Shown: piece after piece, positions 9,027 through 17,919 of the stretch | How the letters are laid out: each line of letters opens with the position of its first letter | Position numbering within the stretch: the first letter of the stretch is position 1 | Origin: Ramicandelaber brevisporus | Lineage: Eukaryota > Kickxellomycota > Ramicandelaberales > Ramicandelaberaceae | Direction of reading: 5' to 3' | Length of the DNA stretch: 34,724 nt | Assembly (NCBI GenBank): GCA_025201865.1 | Contig: MU602890.1 | Coordinates: 1,860-36,583, forward strand | Translations under genes and position numbers: made by a program | Notes under the pieces: model-generated | What the model was told of the DNA's origin: nothing | Seen by the model: the letters and a program-made list of their open reading frames with translations, nothing else | Database searches by the model: none

Positions 9027-10643
9027 CTAAAGTTTTAAGAAGAGCTTGGGGTAGTTCGTTTGGATGGCACGCCTGAGGGTATAGTCACCGCAGATATCGC
9101 ATGACTCGAGATGTGGCATAGAGGCAACCATTTCAAGCACGAGTTCAATTGACCATCTGGTATTAATCTTTGAAGTGTAGATGGTCAAACTGCTAACACC
9201 CTCTGTGGCATCCTCCTTACCAGACTGTTTATGCTTCTTGAAAACATTCTTGGTCAGTTCTGGCTCGGCCAGCACACAGTCACTGAATGAAATACTGCTC
9301 AGACTAGGCAGAGCAAACAGTATCTCAAACAGTCGATGCGTCAACGTAGTCTCATGGATTGCAATGGTCTCTAGCTTGAATGAGCGGATGCCAACCAAGC
9401 TGGCGGTTTGTAGCCAGTCGGAGTCAATCAGTATGGAGGTTGTGCCACGTAGAGTGAGCGATGTAAGATGCAGAAGATGGCCAGTCACACGGTTCAGCAT
9501 GAGCACACTATCGGTATCAGCAGCATTGTGGCAGAACTTAAAATCGAGGTTGGTCAACTGTGGATTGAGCTTGGCCATTTTCTCCAAAGTACTCAGAGTC
9601 AATCCGCTACCACTAATATTGAGATCCTTCAGTTTGGGCCATCCTTGAGCAAGCAATGCTTGGACTGCGGAGCCTGCACCTTCCTCGATTTGATGGCTGC
9701 ATTTAATTTCAGTGATTTCCATCGACTTCATAACTGGAAACTTGGCCGGTGTAAAATCTGAATAATCGAACAAAAGAGGTGATGAACAGCAAACACTAAT
9801 AGTGAGCGTACGAAGTTGACCAAAAGCCAGTGGATCATCACAGGTGCCAATTGGGCTGAAGAGTTGCCGATTGTGGAGAGCCGTACATCCATCTTCGTCC
9901 ATTATCTTTTTTAAATTTTCAATACTAGCGAGATATGGTCTGAGAATATCCATCTGAGCTGGAGTTGGAGCATATATGCGGGAATATCCATCTATGTGGA
10001 TATCTAACTCGATTGACGGATGAAGTGGTGATAACATCTGTGTGAATGAACTCAAATCGGCCCATGTCCTCTCTTGTTCTTCCTCCTTCATCTCTGTTTC
10101 ATCGTTATCTTCTTCTTCATTTGGGATATCAAAGAATATAGCCAACTCTCGCAAACTCTGTTTATTTGAATCGCCATGACGAACCAACAACACTGTGGCC
10201 AATGTCTCCAAATCAAATGGCGGCGTATTAGTATTCATATTAATAGTTAATGATCGCAATCCGTGTAAATCAGCAATAGCATCCATAAACATCTGTTTGC
10301 CACCATCTTTCATCTTGGGAAGAATATCAAATGCCATTGATGTAGTGTTTGGGAACAGCTGTGCCCAGTTATGCAAGTCGAAGTCTAAACAAAGTTCCAA
10401 GAATAGATCAATTGAGCGCACTAGATGTCCATAGTGAGCGTAGGCGCTACTACGGGTAGGTTCAGCGACATCAATGGTTCTACGACTAATTAAGTGCCAA
10501 ACACTGCGAGCAAATATCTCATGGAAGTTGCTGGAGACTGTGAGCAACTTGACGGCCTCATTTTCTTCAAAGTAGAGTGTCAAGAGTTCGAGAAGATCTA
10601 GAGGTAGATCAAGCAGCCGGAAGCAACTCATCGTGGTGCTCAT
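9027..10643 (-). CDS. F-box protein with leucine-rich-repeat-like C-terminus
   Basis: The protein has 538 aa and starts at an ATG (an alternative ATG is four codons later). The N-terminus (about residues 7-50) fits an F-box: a Leu-Pro-rich first helix (L-D-L-P-L-D-L-L-E-L-L), an acidic turn, and a V-S-S-N-F-H-E-I-F-A segment followed by W. The rest has irregularly spaced leucine/isoleucine motifs such as L-T-S-L-T-L-R and L-K-D-L-N-I-S, like the diverged LRR solenoids in fungal F-box proteins. An acidic Glu/Asp insert lies near 175-190. The protein would be expected to bind Skp1 and recruit a substrate to an SCF ubiquitin ligase; the substrate cannot be read from sequence. It is convergent with the H-protein gene and divergent from the second F-box gene. 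Confidence 0.72.
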   Translation of the reverse strand: MSTTMSCFRLLDLPLDLLELLTLYFEENEAVKLLTVSSNFHEIFARSVWHLISRRTIDVAEPTRSSAYAHYGHLVRSIDLFLELCLDFDLHNWAQLFPNTTSMAFDILPKMKDGGKQMFMDAIADLHGLRSLTINMNTNTPPFDLETLATVLLVRHGDSNKQSLRELAIFFDIPNEEEDNDETEMKEEEQERTWADLSSFTQMLSPLHPSIELDIHIDGYSRIYAPTPAQMDILRPYLASIENLKKIMDEDGCTALHNRQLFSPIGTCDDPLAFGQLRTLTISVCCSSPLLFDYSDFTPAKFPVMKSMEITEIKCSHQIEEGAGSAVQALLAQGWPKLKDLNISGSGLTLSTLEKMAKLNPQLTNLDFKFCHNAADTDSVLMLNRVTGHLLHLTSLTLRGTTSILIDSDWLQTASLVGIRSFKLETIAIHETTLTHRLFEILFALPSLSSISFSDCVLAEPELTKNVFKKHKQSGKEDATEGVSSLTIYTSKINTRWSIELVLEMVASMPHLESCDICGDYTLRRAIQTNYPKLFLKL

Positions 10644-11379
10644 CTGCTACTGTTTTTGCTACTGTTATTGTTATTGAGGAGTATTTTTGCGGAGAAAGAG
10701 ACACCACTGGGCACTTTTAATCAGGGAAATCGGCCACACTTCCTCGCAAATCAATGTTACAAACATTCACCTAAAACCACATTGCTATTACAAATCCTCA
10801 TCATGATGCACGTAGAATGATGCGGAAAGAAAGTCCATGTATGCTTGAGGATCGAATGAGCCATTTCCAAGTGTCGAAATGCGGCGATGTGTGTGGGTTT
10901 TGGAGTGTTTATTTTACCATGCGCAAGACCTCGAGCACTATGGTCACACATACCCAATCAATACCCAACAACTAGGTACCTGACATCTTGAACCACATCA
11001 GTTTAGTCATACACTCATTCAAACATTATTACAAAAGAAAATAAAAACAGTATTTCTCCGATACACTTTCCAAAATAGTTAACAGGAATTGAGGTAACTC
11101 AGAGACAAAAATAAACCTGTGTAAGTCAGCTTTGTCGAAATCGAAACCGAATACTTCAACACTGCTGTTGAAGGTTTCAACACAAGTGTATGTGGAGTTG
11201 AAGAAATCAAGGGTCCAAGCAAATATGCACATCAGTATATCAGAAAATGGAGGCTTGATTGCCTGAACAGTAACCGAGTATAAACCCAGCCAAATTTGTT
11301 TCCTTTGCCAGCATGCTTCACCTTGTCACCAACGCCTCTCTCAACTTCCAAACGCACACATACTTTCAAACATACACAA
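10644..11379. other. Divergent intergenic region between two F-box genes
   Basis: This 736-bp spacer separates two head-to-head genes. Only short chance frames are present. It holds presumed promoters for both genes; I see no RNA gene and no convincing regulatory motif. Confidence 0.55.
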
Positions 11380-12807
11380 ATGAATATCAGCAAGTTACTC
11401 AATCCGTTGCAGCAACACCAGCAGTCGAAGCGTGCTAGACAGTATTCTGATGCCAAGCCAGTGCCGTTCAACCCCAAGTCATGGCTCCCATATGAGATTA
11501 TTAGCCACATTATTCTGTTTGTCGATCGGCCATTCCGCAAGGACCTTCGTCTGGTGTCTCGAGCATGGTACATTGCATACATGACGTACTACCGCTGCTC
11601 CTTCTTAATGCATGGCCTAAGAGGTTCCATGAAATGGACTCGAAATGATGCACTCAATGCGCTGCGCAGCAATGGTCGACGCTTGCGTCAGATTCTTGTG
11701 GCGTCACCATTTTTTACAGAGCTGCTGGAGATTGAACCAAATCTTGGCGATTTAATCCCCAATGTGACTTCGTTGACTGTAACTCTGGCTGGTGGTATGT
11801 CAGGTTCTCAATGGCTTGGCAAAGTGGCATCGAAAATGAACTATTTGCGGTGTATATATCTTAGTGAATACAGCACTGGTTCAACAGATGAACACTTTTT
11901 GGAAGAACTGGACAAGGCTGTGGCAGGAAAGAAGATTTTTTGCGGACTCAGCTTTGAAAATGTTCATGTTGCAAACATGGATAGCTTCCCTGGTCCAAAC
12001 CTGCGCGAAATTGCTTCACAGATATCGATTCTTGGTATACCAATGTCGACAGTTCCAGTGTCGAGTGTGTCGTCAAAGTTTGCGCTCTTCTGCAATGTGC
12101 GCGAGTTGAGATTTTCGGATATCTCGAGCATGGAAGTGCTGTTGGCGGTGGCGAATCTGCTGTGTGAACCAAAGAATATGCAACAGCTTCAGCTGTTATC
12201 AGTAACTGTAGAGCTTGACATTACACGCACTTTGCCAATCCAAGATCCCGAGACTGGTCAAGACATCCATGCGTACACGTTAGTTGATCGCATCTGTAGC
12301 ATTCGACGTCCAAGAGGTACGCTGCGTATCAATATTGGATTCATACTTGGCGCGTGCTCATCTGACAACCCAGAATTGGTCGAGATTGAGCGCCAGTTCC
12401 TGATTGAGCTGGGCAAGAAGAACTCTGAAGTGCTGTTTGGATTAGGAATCACTCACCTCAAGCCAGTCTCCGACTACGATCCATTGAGCACTCTACTCTA
12501 CGAATCTGCGTCTCGTTTCCCGGTACTCGCACGTTTGGATTTGAAGTTACCACCAACTGCACAAAACAAGCAGCGTTTGATAGATGCAATGAATAACCCA
12601 TTCCTATTGCCGCAGCTGAGTTTTGTATATTGGCAGGTTAGTGAAGATGCAGATGAAGAGTTTGTCCAGAGTTTCAATCCAATTGAGCCATCTCGTGGAA
12701 TTTACTTTGTGATAGCTGAAGATCGATTGGCAGAGCAGCTCCAGCAAGCTGTGGAGATGGGCGAAACCATCCCATCCGTATTTGAACCAGAGGAAGTCAA
12801 GAACTAA
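11380..12807 (+). CDS. F-box-like protein
   Basis: The protein has 475 aa from the ATG at 11380; the open frame extends upstream only to a TTG. An F-box-like helix set lies at about residues 26-75: W-L-P-Y-E-I-I-S-H-I-I-L-F-V, then D-L-R-L-V-S-R-A-W, the usual core with its conserved W. The remainder alternates predicted strands and helices with regularly spaced leucines but no textbook LRR. It ends with an acidic tail. Its position head to head with another F-box gene and similar size suggest an expanded family of SCF adaptors, although the two proteins are only weakly alike by eye. The specific target is unknown. Confidence 0.66.
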   Translation: MNISKLLNPLQQHQQSKRARQYSDAKPVPFNPKSWLPYEIISHIILFVDRPFRKDLRLVSRAWYIAYMTYYRCSFLMHGLRGSMKWTRNDALNALRSNGRRLRQILVASPFFTELLEIEPNLGDLIPNVTSLTVTLAGGMSGSQWLGKVASKMNYLRCIYLSEYSTGSTDEHFLEELDKAVAGKKIFCGLSFENVHVANMDSFPGPNLREIASQISILGIPMSTVPVSSVSSKFALFCNVRELRFSDISSMEVLLAVANLLCEPKNMQQLQLLSVTVELDITRTLPIQDPETGQDIHAYTLVDRICSIRRPRGTLRINIGFILGACSSDNPELVEIERQFLIELGKKNSEVLFGLGITHLKPVSDYDPLSTLLYESASRFPVLARLDLKLPPTAQNKQRLIDAMNNPFLLPQLSFVYWQVSEDADEEFVQSFNPIEPSRGIYFVIAEDRLAEQLQQAVEMGETIPSVFEPEEVKN

Positions 12808-12934
12808 TTCATACTATACTTTAAACCACTGCTGTTGCTGTTTCTGAGGAGATTAATTGTAAAGGCGAAGGAGAGGTTGTTTGTTTGTTTGTGTATCGTT
12901 TGTAAAAATCGCTGCTTATTAATCACAGAACACG

Positions 12935-14095
12935 ATGCCTGAACTGCCTGAAGTTGAGCGAGCCAGAAAACTGCTGGAGCGACGTGCACTGAACAAGCGC
13001 ATCACTGCAGTCCAAGCTGCAGAGGATAGTATAGTCTTCACGGGCACCACAACGTCTCCGAGCGATATCACCAAACTGCTGATCAACAGGCGGCTCGTTT
13101 CGACTGGTCGTAAAGGTAAATACTTTTATGCAGTATTGAGCAGTGACACTGGCGGTGATGGTGACGGCGACGGTGACGGTAACGATGCAGATGATGCCGA
13201 TAAAACGGTAACGCTACTGATGCACTTTGGTATGACGGGCAACATCCAGTTCTTTGGCGAAGATGTTTTCAAGTATCAGCAGGGCATGGTATCTTCAACA
13301 GGCGAATGGCCACCAAAGTATTGGAAACTGATCATCTCATTTGATGGTACAGGCAATGGCAATGACGGCGACGGTGACGGCAACGGTGACAATGATGTTG
13401 CAGTTATGGCATTCACTGATCCAAGGCGACTCGGAAGGATATTAATCATTCCTGGTGGTGATCCAACCAATGTTAAGCCATTGAGCGCACTCGGGTTTGA
13501 TCCGATTCTCAGCAAGCCAACGCTGGCAGTCTTTTCTGCACTGATTAAAGCCCGAGCTATGCCAATCAAAGCGCTGCTGCTTGATCAGTCGTTTTCTGCG
13601 GGCATCGGCAACTGGCTAGCAGATGAGATTCTCTACCAGGCAGGCGTGCATCCAAAGCAGCGCACGGACACTCTTTTGGCAAACGAAATCTGTGCAATTC
13701 ACACAAAGATGATTGAAATTTGCCAAGCTGCTGTGGATGTCGATGCAGACAGCAGCAAATTCCCAAAGGAATGGCTATTTCACGTTAGATGGGACAAAGG
13801 CAAGGTCAAGAACCCAAAGACTCACGATGGTGAGCGGATTGTGTTTGAAACCGTTGGAAGCAGAACAAGCGCGATTGTACCAGCAAGACAGAAACTGCAT
13901 CATGCCACAGGTGTCACTGCAACTTCAACTTCAACTTCGATTCCAACCACCAATAACAAGTCACGAAGCAAACGGAAGGAGGTGACCAGAAATGATGTCA
14001 TGTCTCCTAATTACATTCTCCCTCCTTTTGATGGCGATAACGACGCTAACGATACAGGACCACGTCGATCTAAACGACTAAAAGCCTCAATCTAA
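12935..14095 (+). CDS. FPG1: Formamidopyrimidine-DNA glycosylase (Fpg/MutM), plant/fungal zinc-less type
   Basis: The protein has 386 aa. It begins M-P-E-L-P-E-V-E, so after Met removal Pro2 is the Schiff-base nucleophile and Glu3 the general acid. K62 in G-K-Y-F-Y matches the conserved lysine of the N-terminal domain, and H-F-G-M-T-G (97-102) is the family motif. The H2TH region has G-I-G-N-W-L-A-D-E-I-L-Y-Q-A, with the Asn that contacts the lesion site. The C-terminal zinc finger is replaced by a beta-hairpin ending V-G-S-R-T-S-A, as in plant and fungal FPG. Two Gly-Asp-rich inserts (about 74-90 and 137-151) interrupt the N-terminal domain. Basic tail motifs (K-S-R-S-K-R-K and R-R-S-K-R-L-K) suggest nuclear import. 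The enzyme excises oxidised bases such as FapyG and 8-oxoG in base-excision repair. Confidence 0.94.
   Translation: MPELPEVERARKLLERRALNKRITAVQAAEDSIVFTGTTTSPSDITKLLINRRLVSTGRKGKYFYAVLSSDTGGDGDGDGDGNDADDADKTVTLLMHFGMTGNIQFFGEDVFKYQQGMVSSTGEWPPKYWKLIISFDGTGNGNDGDGDGNGDNDVAVMAFTDPRRLGRILIIPGGDPTNVKPLSALGFDPILSKPTLAVFSALIKARAMPIKALLLDQSFSAGIGNWLADEILYQAGVHPKQRTDTLLANEICAIHTKMIEICQAAVDVDADSSKFPKEWLFHVRWDKGKVKNPKTHDGERIVFETVGSRTSAIVPARQKLHHATGVTATSTSTSIPTTNNKSRSKRKEVTRNDVMSPNYILPPFDGDNDANDTGPRRSKRLKASI
13149..13200 (+). repeat. GGTGAC-type repeat coding a Gly-Asp insert in FPG
   Basis: Degenerate 6-bp units GGTGAC/GGCGAC encode repeated Gly-Asp. A second cluster with the same units lies at about 13353-13395. 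Both fall in loops of the N-terminal domain, so they are probably tolerated. Confidence 0.75.
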
Positions 14096-14359
14096 TTCTG
14101 TCGCTCTTTTCAATCTAACGTGGCATGTTAATCGTCAATGAAAGGCCGTCTATTGACGAGCGCAGGTACGACAGTCCCCACGCAATTTCTGAAAGAGAAT
14201 GAAGGGAGAACTCTTATAGCCTCGAGGGCTGCAACAGCTGAGCCATCGCGCGTCTCCTGTTCTTCCACAGCTACACACGCACACACACATACATTTTCAT
14301 TGTCTATTTTTTCTTTTGTCCGTTGGTAATATTTCCAGTCCAAACCGCGTAAGAAAGAG

Positions 14360-17347
14360 ATGACAGTGTTTGCTGCGACAGTCATCTCTGCGCTGACCAG
14401 GCATATGCTTGTGTGTCTACTGGCAGCTACAGTAGCAGTTGTCTATGCTGCGGGGCCGATGATTCATAACGAGGTTGCAGAGCGGGCACAACTCCAGCTC
14501 TCGCGCTCTCCACGACGACCTCCACTCTCCACAACTAGAGGTTCTGCTTCTGCATCTCGTTCCTCATCTCGACATCTCAGCAGATTATTCTCACAGCAGC
14601 AAACGAACAGAGACAATGACAGCAATGCTGAGGATGCTGACGATGTTGACGGTGCTATAGGAGCAGAGGCATTCATTCAGATTATGCGCAGCAATCCAGA
14701 GTTTTTACAAGCTGGAGCATTCTTTCCAGACTGGGGATACGGATGCATGAGTGGAGACGACTTTGCTGAAGACGCTCACTGGCCTCCATTCTATGCTGCT
14801 GCAGTTGACTACATTGTGGCAAAGTATAGCATCAGCTCTACATCCTCCTCTCATGGCAAAGTTGAATTGGATAGCAAGGCGCATGGATTGATTGCGTTCT
14901 TGTTTGGAACAGTGTCGCATGGAGTGGCCGATGTGCTATGGCATGGAATCGCTGGGATGCCAGATGGACTGGTACATTTGATTAAACGAGTTCATTTTAA
15001 CGGCAACTATGGAGATGCTCACAGTTTAGTAGATCCTGCACCCGAGTTCATTCTTAACCATCGAACATCATCTGATCATTTAGTGGGCAACTGGAAGGTG
15101 CCGATTGAGGATCTAATTAATATTTATGATTTGCTGTACAAGACAACCACTGATGCTTCAGCCACTCGTAAGGCAACTGCGCTGCCATCATCAGGATCAA
15201 TCAGATCGTGCATGCTGAGAGGATATGCTGCAATTCAGTCACTGAGAAGATTCGGTAATTTATTGTTTCCAAATTACGCCAAAGAGACTCCATTGCTGGT
15301 TGATAAACTGGAGGATTATCATTTAGGAGGATTGAATGATATGGCGGCATGGACCAGAATATGCTGGGACACTTTTGCTGAATGGCTGCTGACTGGGAAA
15401 ACACCTCTCAAAACCACCACAATGTGCAGGATATTTAATAAGGCAAATGTATCCGATAGACATCCACCAGTTGATACACACCAACGGAATAGCGGTTATA
15501 ATAGAAGAACGAACCGGAGAATGCATGTGCAGCAATCAATGGCAGCAAAGTTTGATCACGTGGCACTTTTGAGAGCAGTGGACATCAACATCGACTCGGA
15601 GACTGACGATGGTGTTTTAACAGTTGGACGAGTGGATGGCATAAACAAACATCAACGTCGAGTGGCGCGCAGTTTGTCAAAGAAGCCTGCGGTAGCTTTA
15701 CAATGTGGAGACATTGCTTCTCAATTCGGCCGTTCATCAATGTTGCACATCAATGTTCCATACGCCAGATTGGGACATGCCGTTTCATCAGGTGAATTTA
15801 CTGGTCTGACCAATGCTCCCAGACAGCTGGTAATCAGTGCACCATTCTTTCAGCGAGTGCATGAGACCTCATCAGCTGAGTTCAATGGCCACCTGGTTCC
15901 GCATGGTGCAGTCTTCATTGTCGATCCAAGCAGACTAACAAATCCATCCGGTTCGCACGATATTGAGAGTCATGCAACAATCAGACTAGATCCACCTCCA
16001 CAAACTGTTGATGCTGTGACATCTACAAGGAGAGCTCTCTCAGCCAGATTTGGATACTCGGTGGTAGTCATGGATTGGAATGGAGATGGAATCGATGACC
16101 TCGCAGTTGGTGCGCCAGGTGCTTCCCAAGTGTTCATTTATCTGGGCACTAGAGGCGTTGGACTGCCATCACTGCCTTCATTGACAATATCGCTGGCCGA
16201 GTCCTCTGACACAATCGAGGAGAGTGCTGGTGAAACTCTACATGCCGTCAAAGTTGGTCCATCAAACACTACTTTACTGCTGGTTGGCGATCCATTGCAT
16301 AATAGAGTTGTGGCGTTCTCACCAGCATCGATTCCGCCTAATCACATTGGCGTTCTTGGCTATAAACAAGCCAGCTTCAACCTAACAGAGTCTAATCTGG
16401 CCCAAGATGCCCGATATAGCTCAGTGATGGCATCAACAGCTTCGATCAATGGCACAGATGTGGTGCTGGCAGTTAGTGCGCCTGGGTTCCCGGTTCACAA
16501 GTCATTCTGGCCAAGTCCAAAGGATTCTGGTGATCCGCTGGTTGGTAAGATATTCTCATATCGGATCAATTTTGATGATGAGACACAGTCGTTCAAAGTG
16601 CAGGATGAGCTGGAGTTCACTGGTCTGGAGATTAACGAGCAGCTTGGAGACAGCATGATACTATTATCACCAACGCATCCACTCACCCTCAACCTCTCAA
16701 AGTCTAATAGAACCAACTCAAGCGCGCCATCATTACCTACAGCAGCGGCAGCGGCAGCAGCAACAGTGGCCGAGGCAACCATCATCGCAGGGCTACCATC
16801 GTGGCGAAATGAGAAACTGCGGTCGTCCTCGTCTGAATTGAATTCATCTCGCGATCCACCTGCACGCGAAGACAAATCAACATTGGTTCCGGGTAGACAG
16901 ACTGGATGGCAAGCAGGTGCAGTGTTTGTGCATTTGCTCAACTCTACAACTCCATCAAACTTACCCAAACTTCCACCGCCGTTCAATCAGGATCCGCCTC
17001 AACCAGCCATCTCAGTTCCAGGTCAGGAGAGTTCTGCTCGATTTGGCTCTTCGCTTGCCCTGTCATTGGACCAGTCCTCAGTTTGGATTGGCGAACCGTA
17101 CTCTGACTATGAAAATGGACACTTGTGGAAACTGTCATTGCTTGATTCGGCTCGAAATGAGCTCAAGTGCTTTGAATTGAGAAATCGCGATGGATCAGGA
17201 TCCAGCAAAGGCCCCGCTGCAATGCGATTCGGCACATCCATTCATGCCACAGATGTCTATAACACCAAGCGAGAGTCATTGGTGGTATCAGCACCACATT
17301 CGAGCCACTTTGTGCATATGGGCGGCTCTGTCACTGTGTTTACTTAA
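14360..17347 (+). CDS. GPLD1: GPI-specific phospholipase D-like secreted protein (zinc-dependent PLPC domain plus FG-GAP propeller)
   Basis: The protein has 995 aa. A signal peptide covers about residues 1-32. The catalytic N-terminal domain has, in GPLD1 order, H-N-E-V-A-E-R-A (first zinc-ligand His), F-F-P-D-W-G-Y-G-C, A-H-W-P-P-F, S-H-G-V-A-D-V-L-W-H-G and a downstream G-D-A-H-S segment; together these supply the His/Asp set of the zinc-dependent phospholipase fold. From about residue 455 onward FG-GAP blades appear, the clearest with the calcium-loop motif D-W-N-G-D-G-I-D-D-L at about 572-581. A Ser/Asn- and Ala-rich insert lies near 775-840. Human GPLD1 is about 840 aa, so this one is longer because of low-complexity inserts near 40-90 and 775-840. 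The expected reaction is cleavage of the inositol-phosphate bond of GPI anchors, outside the cell or in the secretory route. Confidence 0.86.
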   Translation: MTVFAATVISALTRHMLVCLLAATVAVVYAAGPMIHNEVAERAQLQLSRSPRRPPLSTTRGSASASRSSSRHLSRLFSQQQTNRDNDSNAEDADDVDGAIGAEAFIQIMRSNPEFLQAGAFFPDWGYGCMSGDDFAEDAHWPPFYAAAVDYIVAKYSISSTSSSHGKVELDSKAHGLIAFLFGTVSHGVADVLWHGIAGMPDGLVHLIKRVHFNGNYGDAHSLVDPAPEFILNHRTSSDHLVGNWKVPIEDLINIYDLLYKTTTDASATRKATALPSSGSIRSCMLRGYAAIQSLRRFGNLLFPNYAKETPLLVDKLEDYHLGGLNDMAAWTRICWDTFAEWLLTGKTPLKTTTMCRIFNKANVSDRHPPVDTHQRNSGYNRRTNRRMHVQQSMAAKFDHVALLRAVDINIDSETDDGVLTVGRVDGINKHQRRVARSLSKKPAVALQCGDIASQFGRSSMLHINVPYARLGHAVSSGEFTGLTNAPRQLVISAPFFQRVHETSSAEFNGHLVPHGAVFIVDPSRLTNPSGSHDIESHATIRLDPPPQTVDAVTSTRRALSARFGYSVVVMDWNGDGIDDLAVGAPGASQVFIYLGTRGVGLPSLPSLTISLAESSDTIEESAGETLHAVKVGPSNTTLLLVGDPLHNRVVAFSPASIPPNHIGVLGYKQASFNLTESNLAQDARYSSVMASTASINGTDVVLAVSAPGFPVHKSFWPSPKDSGDPLVGKIFSYRINFDDETQSFKVQDELEFTGLEINEQLGDSMILLSPTHPLTLNLSKSNRTNSSAPSLPTAAAAAAATVAEATIIAGLPSWRNEKLRSSSSELNSSRDPPAREDKSTLVPGRQTGWQAGAVFVHLLNSTTPSNLPKLPPPFNQDPPQPAISVPGQESSARFGSSLALSLDQSSVWIGEPYSDYENGHLWKLSLLDSARNELKCFELRNRDGSGSSKGPAAMRFGTSIHATDVYNTKRESLVVSAPHSSHFVHMGGSVTVFT

Positions 17348-17919
17348 CTTTGTTTTTCTAATAGTATTAAAGAGAATCCCATATGTTTTATATGTAGTTT
17401 GTTGCATTTCCATTTCGGACTGTCCGGTGGCTGTGTATTCAACCAGTTTTACACGTGGTTGAAACGTGCAGCTCACTTCTGACCGCAGAGAGAGAGAGAG
17501 AGACAGAGAGAGAGAGAAAGAAAGAGCACGCAATATCCTCGCTGATGTGTGCATGTTGTGTGTGTGTATGTTGTATATTTTGTGTTGCCACTTAGGTGTG
17601 CACATGACCTGCACTGCCAAAGTGGTGAGCGTCGAAGGTCCCCTATCCACCCAGTCAAGTCGGATGCACTTCATCGATACGAGGCGAAGGCGAAGGCGAA
17701 AAAAATTTGCACTCCAAGTCTGGTGTTCCTGTTCTTGTTCTGGTGTGTTTTCGTCCTCATCAACTTCTTTTGGTAACTGCAAATCGCTCCCGTTTTCTCA
17801 CACACACACACAAACACATACACACAAACGCAGCAAGAGAAGCTCAGCGCTCATCTCGTAGCAGGCAAGCAGGAAAGCAGGCAAGGCAAATTAGTGGCGA
17901 AGATAGCTGGCGAAAGCAG
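17348..17919. other. Intergenic with GA microsatellite; leader of the acyltransferase gene
   Basis: The 572-bp gap includes a (GA)n tract interrupted by C and A at about 17487-17527, a TG-rich stretch, and CA/ACAC repeats near 17800-17830 just before the acyltransferase start. The upstream open frame begins at TTG and is not supported as coding. Confidence 0.6.
17487..17527. repeat. GA-dinucleotide microsatellite
   Basis: An uninterrupted GA run is broken by one GACA and changes into GAAA units at its end. Confidence 0.85.
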
